From the NCBI GenBank assembly GCA_902800595.1, contig CADCFA010000007.1, forward strand, positions 62,001-126,000: a stretch of DNA of 64,000 nucleotides, in the 5' to 3' direction. Origin of the DNA: an uncultured Prevotellaceae bacterium. GTDB lineage: Bacteria; Bacteroidota; Bacteroidia; Bacteroidales; Bacteroidaceae. This document shows positions 34,073 through 43,742 of this stretch, piece after piece. The position numbers and the translations under genes were made by a program. The notes below the pieces were generated by a model. The model was not told the origin of the DNA. It saw only the letters and a program-made list of their open reading frames with translations, and ran no database searches. Every line of letters starts with the position of its first letter. Within the stretch, counting starts at the first letter, position 1.

Positions 34073-36100
34073 TTGAATCGGCGTCAACGATACATCAGAG
34101 CCATACTTATCTGCCTACTGACACTCAGTATGCCGACAGCTATGTCTGGTGCCAAGAAAGACTCGCTGATACTGGGTAAGATCTACGAATACCGACATCT
34201 GAACATCAGTAATGTAGCGAACCTCGAGGATAACGTGTATGCAAAGATCCGTTTCAATGTTGAAAAGCGAAACGCCATCCTCTGGCTCATCCCCTCGATG
34301 TATGTGCTGGCTAAGGACCCCAGGGAATATATACGCGAATCGTACAGCAATATCATTTACAAGAATGAGCACGACTTCGACGTCAAGAAACAGCTAGTGA
34401 CGGGAACTATCCGTAGAAATCGCAAGGCGATGCCCACCATTATCGAATACAACACCCCCGACCTATATGGCATCACGCTCTACGAGAACTACATGCTGTC
34501 GCCCTTCCACCCTCACAATAGAGTTTATTACCGCTTTAAGCAATTCCGCCAGAGCGACGGCAACACCCGTCTGGAGTTCAAGCCGAAGATCTATAACACC
34601 CAACTGGTGAACGGCTTTGCCATCGTGGATACAAACTCGGGCCGCATCATCCGTACCGTGCTGAATGGTGAGTTTGATATGGTATCGTTCTGTTCCGAAG
34701 TGAAACAAGGAGAAGATGGTGCTTTCGGATTGATGCCGGCACAATGCACCACGGCTGCCACTTTCAGGTTTATGGGTAATAGGGTTTCGACGGTGTTTAA
34801 CTCTATGTATCATCAGTCAACCATTCTGCCCGACAGCATCGATGAGAGCAAAAGCAGACAACTGATAGACTCGTTGCGCCCAGAACCCTTGGCAGAAAGC
34901 GACAAGCGTTTATATGAGTCACAGGAAGCACAGAAAAGGGCAGCAGAGGAAGCCGACACCATCGAGCATAAGGAGAATAAGTTGAGAGACTTTCTCTGGC
35001 ACTCTGTGGGCGATAACCTTGTGACACCTTTGGCAGCAGAGTCGAAGGATGCCGAGTTCCGCTTGTCACCCATCATCAATCCATTATATGTGCGTTATAG
35101 CGGCAGCAAAGGTCTATCCTACAAGATAAGATTCTGGTTGCGGTACAGATTCAATGATCACCGCTATCTGACACTGGAGCCAACGTTCGGTTACAACTTC
35201 AAGCAGCGGCAGTTCTACTTTACCGCGCCTCTGAGAATGACCTATAACCCGAAGCGTAATGGATATGCCGAGATTGTCTGGGGTAACGGTAACCGCATCA
35301 GCAATTCCACCGTACTGGATCAGATCAATCATGAGCATGGAGACTCCCTCCATTTTGACGAGCAAGATGCGGATAAGTTTACCGATAACTTTGTTGAAGT
35401 GAAGAACAACATCATGCTGCTCGACTGGTTTGATCTCGAAACGGGGCTCGTGTACCATCAGCGTAAGGCTGTCAACAAGGGGCTGATGAATAAATACGAT
35501 AAACCTACCGAATACCGAAGCTTTGCACCGAAGTTCGTATTTAAGTTCTACCCCTGGCTGGACAAAGGACCTACGCTGACTGCCACCTACGAAAGGAGCA
35601 TCAAGAATGTGTTTGACTCGAACCTACAGTATGAGCGCTGGGAGCTCGACGGACAATGGAAAAAGAGGATTCGCGGTCTTCGTGTGCTGAACATCAGACA
35701 CGGCTACGGCTTCTATACCAACAGGGGCGACAACTACTTCATGGACTACTCTAATTTCCGGGAAAACAACCTGCCTGAAGGCTGGAACGACAAGTGGACT
35801 GGCGATTTCCAGTTGCTCGACGGAAAGATCTACAACGAATCGAACTTCTATTTCCGCAACAACGTGTCGTTTGAGTCTCCCCTGCTCTTCGCCACATGGT
35901 TGCCGTATGTTGGAAAATATATCGAGAAGGAGCGCCTGTACTTCAGTAACGTTATCGTGCAGCATACACGTCCTTACTTCGAGATCGGCTACGGCTTTAC
36001 CAACCGCTATATCTCCTTAGGCTTTTTTGCCAGCTTCCTGAATACGCAATTCCAGAAAGCAGGTATCACCTTTGACTTTGAACTCTTTAAACGATGGTAA
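34073..36100 (+). CDS. DUF5686-like outer-membrane protein
   Basis: 675 residues from a TTG start three bases after uvrA. Signal peptide-like N-terminus (YIRAILICLLTLSMPTAMSG). Residues ~40-260 are a mixed domain (RIRNVEKRNAILWLIPSMY-like helix, then strands such as RVYYRFKQFRQSDGNTRLEF). Residues ~280-310 are a Glu/Ala-rich helix. From ~330 to the end there are repeated long amphipathic strands ending in FDFELFKRW, which suits a C-terminal barrel. The pattern fits the DUF5686 family, whose members usually also carry a carboxypeptidase-regulatory-like domain that is absent here. Role unknown. The stop overlaps the start of addA by 7 bases. Confidence 0.7.
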   Translation: MNRRQRYIRAILICLLTLSMPTAMSGAKKDSLILGKIYEYRHLNISNVANLEDNVYAKIRFNVEKRNAILWLIPSMYVLAKDPREYIRESYSNIIYKNEHDFDVKKQLVTGTIRRNRKAMPTIIEYNTPDLYGITLYENYMLSPFHPHNRVYYRFKQFRQSDGNTRLEFKPKIYNTQLVNGFAIVDTNSGRIIRTVLNGEFDMVSFCSEVKQGEDGAFGLMPAQCTTAATFRFMGNRVSTVFNSMYHQSTILPDSIDESKSRQLIDSLRPEPLAESDKRLYESQEAQKRAAEEADTIEHKENKLRDFLWHSVGDNLVTPLAAESKDAEFRLSPIINPLYVRYSGSKGLSYKIRFWLRYRFNDHRYLTLEPTFGYNFKQRQFYFTAPLRMTYNPKRNGYAEIVWGNGNRISNSTVLDQINHEHGDSLHFDEQDADKFTDNFVEVKNNIMLLDWFDLETGLVYHQRKAVNKGLMNKYDKPTEYRSFAPKFVFKFYPWLDKGPTLTATYERSIKNVFDSNLQYERWELDGQWKKRIRGLRVLNIRHGYGFYTNRGDNYFMDYSNFRENNLPEGWNDKWTGDFQLLDGKIYNESNFYFRNNVSFESPLLFATWLPYVGKYIEKERLYFSNVIVQHTRPYFEIGYGFTNRYISLGFFASFLNTQFQKAGITFDFELFKRW

Positions 36101-39100
36101 CACCCCTGACTGTATATAAGGCAAGTGCTGGAAGCGGCAAAACATTTACACTTGCCACTGAATATATCCGACTGATTGTGGAGAATCCCATGAGCTATCG
36201 GAACATCCTGGCAGTGACCTTTACCAACAAGGCTACTGAGGAGATGAAGATGCGAATACTGAGTCAGCTCTATGGGATCTGGAAGGCACTTCCTGAGTCG
36301 GACAACTATATGAAAGTGATAGCAGAAAAGACTGGTTACAAGGAGCCGCTCATCAGAGAGCGGGCAGGACAAGGACTCGCCAACCTGTTGCATAACTATA
36401 ACCATTTCCGCGTGGAGACAATCGACACCTTCTTCCAGAGTGTGTTGAGAAATATGGCGCGTGAGCTCGACCTGACCACCAACCTGAGAATCGGCCTCAA
36501 CGATGTGCAGGTGGAGGAGATTGCGGTAGATCAGCTGATTGCCGACTTGAGCACTACTGACGTGATGCTGCAGTGGATCCTGAAGTATATCATGGAGAGT
36601 ATTTCGGATGACAAGTCGTGGAACGTCATCACACAGATCAAGCGTTTCGGGCGTACCATCTTCAATGACGAATACAAGGCGGTGAGTCAACAGTTGAAAC
36701 TGAAGATGGAAGAGAAAGGGTTCTTTGAGCAATACACCACCCACCTGCGAGAGATCAGAAAAGCCGCAGAGGAAAGGATGAAGCTGATTGGAGAGAGCTT
36801 CTTCGAAACACTTGAAGGTGAAGGCCTCAGCACGGATGATCTGTCGAACAAGAACCGAGGTATAGCCAGTTTCTTCCGGAAACTGCAGAATGGCGTGTTT
36901 GATGCTTCTATCGAAAATACTACTGTTGCCAATTGTTTAGATAATCCTGAGAAATGGTGCGCTAAGACGCACCCTCAGCGCGACTACATCATCTCGTTGG
37001 CAGAAGGGGTGTTAGGCGATATCCTGCGCTATGCGGTAGAGGAACGTCCGCGCCAATGGAAACTCTTCAAGTCGGCAGACCTCACCCTGAGGCACTTGAA
37101 CCAGCTCAGACTATTGGGCAGTATCGAGCAGAAGGTAAGAGAACTGAATGAGAACAACAACCGCTTTTTGTTGAGCGACACCCAGCAGTTGCTGCACGCC
37201 CTGATAGAAGGCAGTGACTCGCCCTTTATCTTTGAGAAGATCGGCACCCAGCTGGAGCATGTGATGATTGACGAGTTTCAGGATACGAGTACCGTTCAGT
37301 GGCAGAACTTCCGCGTGCTGCTCGACGAATCGATGAGTCATGAAGGTGGCTCAAACCTCATTGTGGGCGACGTGAAGCAGAGCATCTATCGCTGGCGCTC
37401 AGGCGACTGGCGACTGCTGAATGACATCGAACAGCAGTTCCGTCAACAGCAGATTGTCACACTGCCCTTGAAAACCAATTACCGTTCCGAACGTGAGGTC
37501 ATCAACTTCAACAACTACTTCTTCACCCATGCGGCAGACCTAGAATATCTGGCACAGAAAGAACTGAGTGGTGAGGCTGCAGAGCAGTTGAAGAAAGCTT
37601 ATGCTGATGTGGTGCAGAATATACCAGAGGATCGTGAGGAAGCTGGCGAGGTGAGCGTTATGCTTCTGCCTGCAGAAGATTATCAGGAACAGACACTCCA
37701 ACAGGTGGCAGACACCATCAGCATGCTAATTTCACGCGGCGTCCCCCAGCAGTCAATCGCCATCTTGGTGCGTACCAATTCCCTTATCCCCACAATCGCC
37801 AATTATTTCCTGGAGCAGATGCCAGGAATCAACATCGTGTCTGACGAGGCCTTCAGACTGGATGCTTCAGCAGCAGTCAACCTCCTGGTATCAGCCCTCA
37901 GACTTCTCACCCACCCTGACGACCAGCTGACAAAAGCCGCCATTGTGAAACTCTACCATATCGACGTGTTGCAGGAAAAAGCAGAAGACAACAGTCTGTT
38001 GCTGAGTACAAACGATCTGGATCAGTTGTTGCCAGAGGCATTCCTCACCCAACGGGAGGTGCTGCTCACGATGCCACTCTATGAGTTGGCAGAACGCCTG
38101 CACGCCATCTTTGAACTGGAGCGACTGAACGAGCAGAGTGCCTATGTGTTCACTTTCTATGACCAGCTGGCAAGTTATGTGAGTGAGAACACCGCCGACA
38201 TCGACTTGTTCCTTGCAGCGTGGGATGAGAGCATCTGTAGCAAGACGATTCAGAGCAAAGAGACCTATGGTGTGAGGATTCTCTCTATCCACAAGTCGAA
38301 GGGACTGGAATATGACTATGTGATCTGTCCGTTCTGCGACTGGCAGCTGGAGAAGACCAGTGGAAACATCCTGTGGTGCCAGCCTCAGGGACAGCCCTTC
38401 AGCGATCTGCCCATCGCACCTGTCGATTATATCCAGAAACAGATGCTGGGCACCATCTACGAACAGGACTATCTGCATGAACATCTGCAGAACACAGTAG
38501 ATAATCTGAATCTATTGTATGTAGCCTTCACCCGTGCGAAGAAAGGCTTGTACGTGATCGGTAAGCGTGGGTTTAAGAATTCACGCTCCAGACTGATTGA
38601 GCAATGTCTGCCTTTAGTGGCAAAGGATATGCCCCAAGCCACCCTCAAAGGCCTAGAGGATGAGAAAGGGAAACTGATCTTTACTAGCAGCCCTAGGGAG
38701 CCTAGGATGCCTAGTATCCCTAGGATGCCTTGTGAGCCTAGGCAGCCTAGCTCTTCTAACAACCCCTTCCTGCAGCCAGCAGAGCCCATCGATGTTGACT
38801 TCCGCTATATGGAGAGTCAGGTAAACTTCCGCCAGAGTAACCGCAGTCAGGCGTTTATCGAGGCTGATGAGAGTGATGAGACAGAACGCCTGAACTACAT
38901 CCAGACAGGCAGTGTTCTGCATCAGATCTTCTCTGCCATCCGCACCACCGACGATATTGAGGATGCCATGAAGCAGTTGCAGTTTGAGGGTGTTCTCTAT
39001 GATGAGCAGATTACCCCAGAGCATATCACCAAGATGCTGAGAAAGCGACTACAGGACGAACGGGTGGCAGACTGGTTCTCGCCCCACTGGACACTCTTCA

Positions 39101-39339
39101 ACGAATGTACCATTCTCACGACAGAGAACGGCGAGGTGAAGGAACGACGCCCAGACCGCGTGATGAATGACGGCGACAAATGGGTGGTTGTAGATTTCAA
39201 GTTCGGTAGTCAGAAACCGGAATACATCAATCAGGTGCGTGAGTATATGCAGTTGATCAGAGCCATGCAGCCTGATGCCAAGGTGAGCGGTTATCTCTGG
39301 TTTGTGTATAGTAATAAGATTGAAGAGATTAAAGACTAA
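36094..39339 (+). CDS. addA: AddA/RecB-like helicase-nuclease (UvrD superfamily)
   Basis: 1081 residues. Helicase motifs in order: Walker A YKASAGSGKTFTLATEYI, Ia AVTFTNKATEEMKMRI, II MIDEFQDTSTVQWQNF, III GDVKQSIYRWRSGDWRLL, IV LKTNYRSEREVINFNN, V VRILSIHKSKGLEYDYVICP and VI LLYVAFTRAKKGLYV. The C-terminal RecB-type nuclease region retains VVVDFKFGSQKPEYINQVRE. With AddB it resects double-strand breaks for RecA. Residues ~864-890 are a Pro/Arg linker encoded by a 9-nt CTAG minisatellite. It overlaps the upstream gene by 7 bases and lies 7 bases before a frameshifted addB. Confidence 0.9.
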   Translation: MVTPLTVYKASAGSGKTFTLATEYIRLIVENPMSYRNILAVTFTNKATEEMKMRILSQLYGIWKALPESDNYMKVIAEKTGYKEPLIRERAGQGLANLLHNYNHFRVETIDTFFQSVLRNMARELDLTTNLRIGLNDVQVEEIAVDQLIADLSTTDVMLQWILKYIMESISDDKSWNVITQIKRFGRTIFNDEYKAVSQQLKLKMEEKGFFEQYTTHLREIRKAAEERMKLIGESFFETLEGEGLSTDDLSNKNRGIASFFRKLQNGVFDASIENTTVANCLDNPEKWCAKTHPQRDYIISLAEGVLGDILRYAVEERPRQWKLFKSADLTLRHLNQLRLLGSIEQKVRELNENNNRFLLSDTQQLLHALIEGSDSPFIFEKIGTQLEHVMIDEFQDTSTVQWQNFRVLLDESMSHEGGSNLIVGDVKQSIYRWRSGDWRLLNDIEQQFRQQQIVTLPLKTNYRSEREVINFNNYFFTHAADLEYLAQKELSGEAAEQLKKAYADVVQNIPEDREEAGEVSVMLLPAEDYQEQTLQQVADTISMLISRGVPQQSIAILVRTNSLIPTIANYFLEQMPGINIVSDEAFRLDASAAVNLLVSALRLLTHPDDQLTKAAIVKLYHIDVLQEKAEDNSLLLSTNDLDQLLPEAFLTQREVLLTMPLYELAERLHAIFELERLNEQSAYVFTFYDQLASYVSENTADIDLFLAAWDESICSKTIQSKETYGVRILSIHKSKGLEYDYVICPFCDWQLEKTSGNILWCQPQGQPFSDLPIAPVDYIQKQMLGTIYEQDYLHEHLQNTVDNLNLLYVAFTRAKKGLYVIGKRGFKNSRSRLIEQCLPLVAKDMPQATLKGLEDEKGKLIFTSSPREPRMPSIPRMPCEPRQPSSSNNPFLQPAEPIDVDFRYMESQVNFRQSNRSQAFIEADESDETERLNYIQTGSVLHQIFSAIRTTDDIEDAMKQLQFEGVLYDEQITPEHITKMLRKRLQDERVADWFSPHWTLFNECTILTTENGEVKERRPDRVMNDGDKWVVVDFKFGSQKPEYINQVREYMQLIRAMQPDAKVSGYLWFVYSNKIEEIKD
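38684..38759 (+). repeat. In-frame 9-nt CTAG minisatellite in addA
   Basis: CTAG at 38684, 38693, 38702, 38711, 38720, 38738 and 38747, with CTTG at 38729 and CTAA at 38756: nine units at exact 9-base spacing. It encodes SPREPRMPSIPRMPCEPRQP. Same word and frame as the uvrA array. Confidence 0.9.
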
Positions 39340-39346
39340 AGAAGAT

Positions 39347-40030
39347 ATGTTGTTTCTAGAACATGTAGCAGCCGATCTGCTGAAAAGATACGGAACCGAC
39401 CTGTCGAGGGTGGCGGTAGTGTTCCCCAATAAACGTGCCTCGCTCTTCTTGAATGAGCATCTGGCACGACTGGCGGGAAAACCCTTATGGAGTCCTGCCT
39501 ATATTACCATTAGCGACTTCTTCCGCAGTCACTCTTCATGGAAGGTGGCCGACCCCATCCTTCTCGTCTGCGAACTCCACAAATGTTTCATCGAGACAAC
39601 AGGGATCGATGAGACGCTGGATCACTTTTACGGATGGGGACAGCTGCTCTTAGCCGACTTCGACGACCTGGATAAGAACATGGGACCTGCAGACCAGGTG
39701 TTTAAGAACCTGCGCGATATCCATGAACTCGACGACATCTCCTACCTAACGGATGAACAGCGGGAGATGATCAAGCGATTCTTCAGCAACGCATCGGCAC
39801 CATCTACCATCGCTTCAACGAGCAGCTTGCCAGTCAGCAGCTCTGTTATGAGGGTGCCCTCTACCGACAAGTGGTTGAGAATCCCGCTATCGACTTCCGC
39901 TACGATACCTATGCCTTTGTGGGCTTTAACCATCTGCAGGAGGTGGAGAAGCTGCTCTTCAAGCGACTGGAGCGCGAAGGCAAGGCCATCTTCTATCAAG
40001 ACACCGAAGAACTGCCGCCAGAGGAGCTGA
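39347..40030 (+). pseudogene. addB: addB-like gene, N-terminal fragment before a frameshift
   Basis: Starts MLFLEHVAADLLKRYGTDLS, then VAVVFPNKRASLFLNEHLAR and ADPILLVCELHKCFIETTG, the N-terminal inactivated-helicase part of Bacteroidota AddB-like nucleases. Homology-like sequence stops after MIKRFF (about 39780). The reading frame then runs out of register through Ser/Pro-rich nonsense (ASAPSTIASTSSLPVSSS) to 40030. The correct continuation (QRIGTIYHRFNEQLASQQ) is in another frame from 39781 on. About 10-17 residues expected between the two are missing, so this looks like a small deletion and not a single-base error. Whether the strain is truly AddB-deficient depends on the read support. Confidence 0.7.
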
Positions 40031-41922
40031 CCTATATCTCAGCACCTACAGATAGTATTCAGGCACACTTTGTGAGTCAGTGGCTCACTCCTGAACGTAT
40101 TGCAGCAGGCAGAAAAACCGCCATCGTACTCTGCGACGAGAAGCTGTTGCAGACGGTGATACACTGTCTGCCGAAGGAGGTGGAGAAAGTCAACGTCACC
40201 ACTGGTTACCCCCTGAGTCAGACGGCTGCCGCCACACTGGTGAGTCAGTTCTTCAACCTGCAGATCAACGGTTACTCACTGAAGACCCAATCGTTCAGGC
40301 GCCACTGGCTCGAACTGATGAGTCGTCATCCATATGCGAAGATGATGCCAGAGAACTATGCCGCCACCCACTATACCGACAACAACGAACTGCTGCATAC
40401 CCTGCTGGGTATCGTGCGTCATGTAGCAAAAGACCCCAGTCCGAAGGATCAGTTGGCTACAGAGAGTCTCTTCAGAGTCTATACAGTGCTGAACCGACTG
40501 ACGGATCTGGTGGATAGCGGTATCCTAAAAGTCGATATCATCACTCTTCAGCGTCTGGTGACACAGGTGATACAGTCAACGACGATCCCCTTTCACGGCG
40601 AACCCGCAGAAGGTATTCAGATCATGGGCGTGCTCGAAACCCGTAACCTCGACTTCGATCACGTGCTGATGCTCTCCTGCAACGAAGGGAACATGCCTCG
40701 GGGCGTGAGCGACACCTCGTTTATCCCCTATAGTATCCGAAAAGCCTACGGACTAACTACCGTAGATCACAAGGTGGCTATCTACGAACACTATTTCCAT
40801 CGCTTGCTGCAGCGGGCGAAAGATGTCACACTGGTCTATAACAATGCCACCAACGACGGACAGACGGGAGAGATGTCACGTTTCATGCTGCAACAGATGG
40901 TGGAGCGCGAGAAACCCATCCTGTATCGTAGCCTTCAGGCTGGTCAGCAGACCAGTCTCCGTCGCCCTAAGCCTATTGTAAAGACCGATGAGGTGATGGC
41001 GATTATGAAGGAGCACTTCTCGAAGGAGAAAGGAGGTATCAGTCCCACTGCCATCAGTGCCTATCTGCGCTGTCAGCTGCGTTTTTTCTACCACTATGTA
41101 GGAAATCTGATTGAGCCAGACGACAATGACGAGGAACTTGTTGACAACCGCACCTTCGGAAACATCTTCCACAAGGCAGCCCAGACGCTCTATGAGAAGC
41201 TGAAGGCGCTGACAGGCAACCATATCACTTCCTTAGTCATCGACGACTATCTGAAGCGTACGATAGAGATTGAACAGGCGGTAGATGATGCTTTCAGAAC
41301 CGAACTTTTCCAGATCAAGGATCCGAACCGCAAGATGCCAAACTACGATGGTCTGCAGCTCATCAACAGAGAGGTAATCATCAAGTATATCCGTCTGCTG
41401 TTGGAAGCCGACAGGAAACTGACGCCATTCAGCATCTTAGGTTTGGAGAAACCCGTCAGGATGCCTTTCGGAGACACGGTCCTCAGAGGATACATCGATC
41501 GCTTAGACCAGATCACAGATCCGGAGACTGGTGAAGAGCTGGTGCGTGTCATCGACTATAAGACAGGTGCTAGGAAGCAGAAGGACCTGCCCGATGTGGC
41601 AGCCATCTTCGATCCCACCAATGTGAAGGAGCATAGCGACTATTACCTGCAGGCTTTCCTCTATAGCCATATTGTGCGCCAGGAGATGAGCACACCAGTA
41701 TCCCCGCTCCTCTTGTTCATTCAATATACAGGAGCCGAAAACTATGAGCCCACGCTGAAACTGGGTAAGGAGCCCGTCAAGGATATCGCCAACGTATCGG
41801 AAGAGTTTATGCGGCTGTTGACAGAAAAGATGAGCGAGATCTTCAGTCAAGACCTCGCTTTCTCGCCGACAGAGGATGCCGATCGCTGTAAGACATGCCC
41901 CTATCAGATGCTTTGTCGGTAA
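39871..41922 (+). CDS. addB: addB-like gene, C-terminal PD-(D/E)XK nuclease part after the frameshift
   Basis: 683 residues from a GTG, but the real homologous region begins upstream at ~39781 in this frame. Contains the helicase-like middle (GFNHLQEVEKLLFKRL, IQIMGVLETRNLDFDHVLML, SCNEGNMPRGVSDTSFIPYS) and the nuclease end: SPTAISAYLRCQLRFFYHYV, RTFGNIFHKAAQTLYEKL, RGYIDRLDQI, VRVIDYKTGARKQ (Asp and Lys of the nuclease site). Four C-terminal Cys-type positions (CLAR-like DRCKTCPYQMLCR) may bind an Fe-S cluster, as in AddB. This half has stayed open and intact, so the break is recent or an artefact. It ends 4 bases from convergent ettA. Confidence 0.75.
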   Translation: MVENPAIDFRYDTYAFVGFNHLQEVEKLLFKRLEREGKAIFYQDTEELPPEELTYISAPTDSIQAHFVSQWLTPERIAAGRKTAIVLCDEKLLQTVIHCLPKEVEKVNVTTGYPLSQTAAATLVSQFFNLQINGYSLKTQSFRRHWLELMSRHPYAKMMPENYAATHYTDNNELLHTLLGIVRHVAKDPSPKDQLATESLFRVYTVLNRLTDLVDSGILKVDIITLQRLVTQVIQSTTIPFHGEPAEGIQIMGVLETRNLDFDHVLMLSCNEGNMPRGVSDTSFIPYSIRKAYGLTTVDHKVAIYEHYFHRLLQRAKDVTLVYNNATNDGQTGEMSRFMLQQMVEREKPILYRSLQAGQQTSLRRPKPIVKTDEVMAIMKEHFSKEKGGISPTAISAYLRCQLRFFYHYVGNLIEPDDNDEELVDNRTFGNIFHKAAQTLYEKLKALTGNHITSLVIDDYLKRTIEIEQAVDDAFRTELFQIKDPNRKMPNYDGLQLINREVIIKYIRLLLEADRKLTPFSILGLEKPVRMPFGDTVLRGYIDRLDQITDPETGEELVRVIDYKTGARKQKDLPDVAAIFDPTNVKEHSDYYLQAFLYSHIVRQEMSTPVSPLLLFIQYTGAENYEPTLKLGKEPVKDIANVSEEFMRLLTEKMSEIFSQDLAFSPTEDADRCKTCPYQMLCR

Positions 41923-41926
41923 TCTG

Positions 41927-43624
41927 TTACTCCTCCATGAGTTTACGATAACGTGTCCGCTTAGGTTCCTCTAGTCCTAAGCGCTGCGCTTTGTTTGTCT
42001 CATATTCCGAGTAGTTGCCTTCGAAATAGAACACGTTTCCTTCACCCTCGAAAGCTAAGATATGGGTACAGATACGATCCAGGAACCAGCGGTCGTGACT
42101 GATGATAACGGCACATCCCGCAAAGGCCTCAAGACCCTCCTCCAGCGCACGTAACGTGTTGACATCAATATCGTTAGTAGGCTCATCCAAAAGTAACACA
42201 TTACCCTCTTGCTTCAGTGCGATAGCCAGATGCAGACGGTTACGCTCACCTCCTGAGAGCACACCGCATTTCTTCTCCTGATCAGCCCCGCTGAAATTGA
42301 AACGTGAGAGATAGGCACGCACATTCACATCTTTACCCCCCATACGGATCGTCTCGTTGCCGCCACTCACCACCTGATAGACACTCTTCTCCGGATCGAT
42401 GTCCTTATGCTGCTGATCCACATAGGAGAGCTTCACTGTCTCACCCACGTCAAAGGTACCTGCATCAGGCGTATCAAGTCCCATGATCAGTCGGAAGAGT
42501 GTTGTCTTACCCGCACCATTAGGACCAATCACACCCACGATACCATTAGGTGGCAGGATGAAGTTGAGGTCGTTGAAGAGCTGCTTCTCCAGGAACGACT
42601 TGGCGACATGCTCTGCCACGATGACCTTATTACCCAGTCGCGGGCCGTTGGGGATGAAAATCTCAAGTTTCTCCTCACGCTCTTTCTGTTCCTCATTCAA
42701 CATCTTGTCGTAGGAGTTCAGACGGGCTTTTCCTTTTGCGTGACGTGCCTTGGGTGCCATACGAACCCACTCCAACTCACGCTCTAAGGTCTTGCGTCGC
42801 TTAGAGGCAGACTTCTCCTCCTGAGCCAGACGCTGCGACTTCTGTTCGAGCCAAGAAGAATAGTTACCCTTCCAGGGGATGCCCTCACCGCGATCCAGTT
42901 CAAGAATCCACTCTGCCACATCGTCGAGGAAATAGCGGTCGTGCGTCACAGAAATCACCGTTCCCTCATACTGCTGCAGATGCTGCTCCAACCAGTCTAT
43001 CGACTCTGCGTCGAGGTGGTTGGTGGGCTCATCGAGCAACAGCACATCAGGCTTCTGCAGCAACAGACGACACAGTGCCACACGGCGGCGCTCACCACCC
43101 GAGAGTGTCTGTACATTCCAATCGCCAGGAGGACAGTTCAGGGCAGCCATCGCACGATCCAGCTTAGAGTCCATATTCCACGCGTCTGTCGCATCGATGA
43201 TATCCTGCAGCTCCGCCTGGCGCTGCATCAGCTTGTCCATCTTGTCGGCATCCTCGTAATATTCGGGCAGTCCGAACTTCACGTTGATGTCATCGTATTC
43301 TGCGAGTGCGTCATACACATGCTGCACACCTTCCATCACATTCTCCTTGACAGTCTTGGTCTCGTCGAGTGGCGGATCCTGGGGCAGATAGCCTACCGAG
43401 TAGCCAGGACTCCACACCACGTTGCCCTGATACTGCTGGTCGAGTCCGGCAATAATCTTCATCAGTGTAGATTTACCAGAACCATTCAGACCGATGATAC
43501 CGATCTTAGCCCCATAGAAAAAACTGAGGTAGATGTTCTTGAGCACTTGCTTTTGGTTCTGCTGAATGGTCTTGCTCACTCCGACCATCGAGAAAATCAC
43601 TTTCTTGTCGTCAACTGTTGCCAT
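41927..43624 (-). CDS. ettA: Energy-dependent translational throttle protein EttA (ABC-F)
   Basis: 565 residues, usual for EttA (about 555). Two soluble ABC modules: GIIGLNGSGKSTLMKIIAG, LSGGERRRVALCRLLLQKPD, LLLDEPTNHLDAESIDWLEQ; then GVIGPNGAGKTTLFRLIMG, LSGGERNRLHLAIALKQ and LLLDEPTNDIDVNTLRALEE. The arm between the modules (SASKRRKTLERELEWVRMAP, ARHAKGKARLNSYDKML) is the EttA P-site tRNA-interaction motif. It binds the ribosomal E site and gates elongation by the ATP/ADP ratio. Promoter TATTTTTGC at 43659-43651; divergent from the ketoacyl synthase. Confidence 0.94.
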   Translation of the reverse strand: MATVDDKKVIFSMVGVSKTIQQNQKQVLKNIYLSFFYGAKIGIIGLNGSGKSTLMKIIAGLDQQYQGNVVWSPGYSVGYLPQDPPLDETKTVKENVMEGVQHVYDALAEYDDINVKFGLPEYYEDADKMDKLMQRQAELQDIIDATDAWNMDSKLDRAMAALNCPPGDWNVQTLSGGERRRVALCRLLLQKPDVLLLDEPTNHLDAESIDWLEQHLQQYEGTVISVTHDRYFLDDVAEWILELDRGEGIPWKGNYSSWLEQKSQRLAQEEKSASKRRKTLERELEWVRMAPKARHAKGKARLNSYDKMLNEEQKEREEKLEIFIPNGPRLGNKVIVAEHVAKSFLEKQLFNDLNFILPPNGIVGVIGPNGAGKTTLFRLIMGLDTPDAGTFDVGETVKLSYVDQQHKDIDPEKSVYQVVSGGNETIRMGGKDVNVRAYLSRFNFSGADQEKKCGVLSGGERNRLHLAIALKQEGNVLLLDEPTNDIDVNTLRALEEGLEAFAGCAVIISHDRWFLDRICTHILAFEGEGNVFYFEGNYSEYETNKAQRLGLEEPKRTRYRKLMEE

Positions 43625-43650
43625 ACTTTTGAGTAAATTTCAGATTTTGT

Positions 43651-43659
43651 GCAAAAATA
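43651..43659 (-). promoter_or_regulatory. Bacteroidota -7 element for ettA
   Basis: The complement reads TATTTTTGC, 27 bases before the ATG at 43624. Confidence 0.6.
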
Positions 43660-43742
43660 CAAAAAAAAGCCGAAATCTAATACATATCTCATATTTTATT
43701 TGTAATTTCGCAGCCAAATTGAGCAAACAGACGATAAAACGC

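Noticed and set aside
39340..41922. Programmed ribosomal frameshift in addB
   Set aside because: No slippery heptamer at 39770-39785, and residues expected by family alignment are missing, so a deletion fits better.
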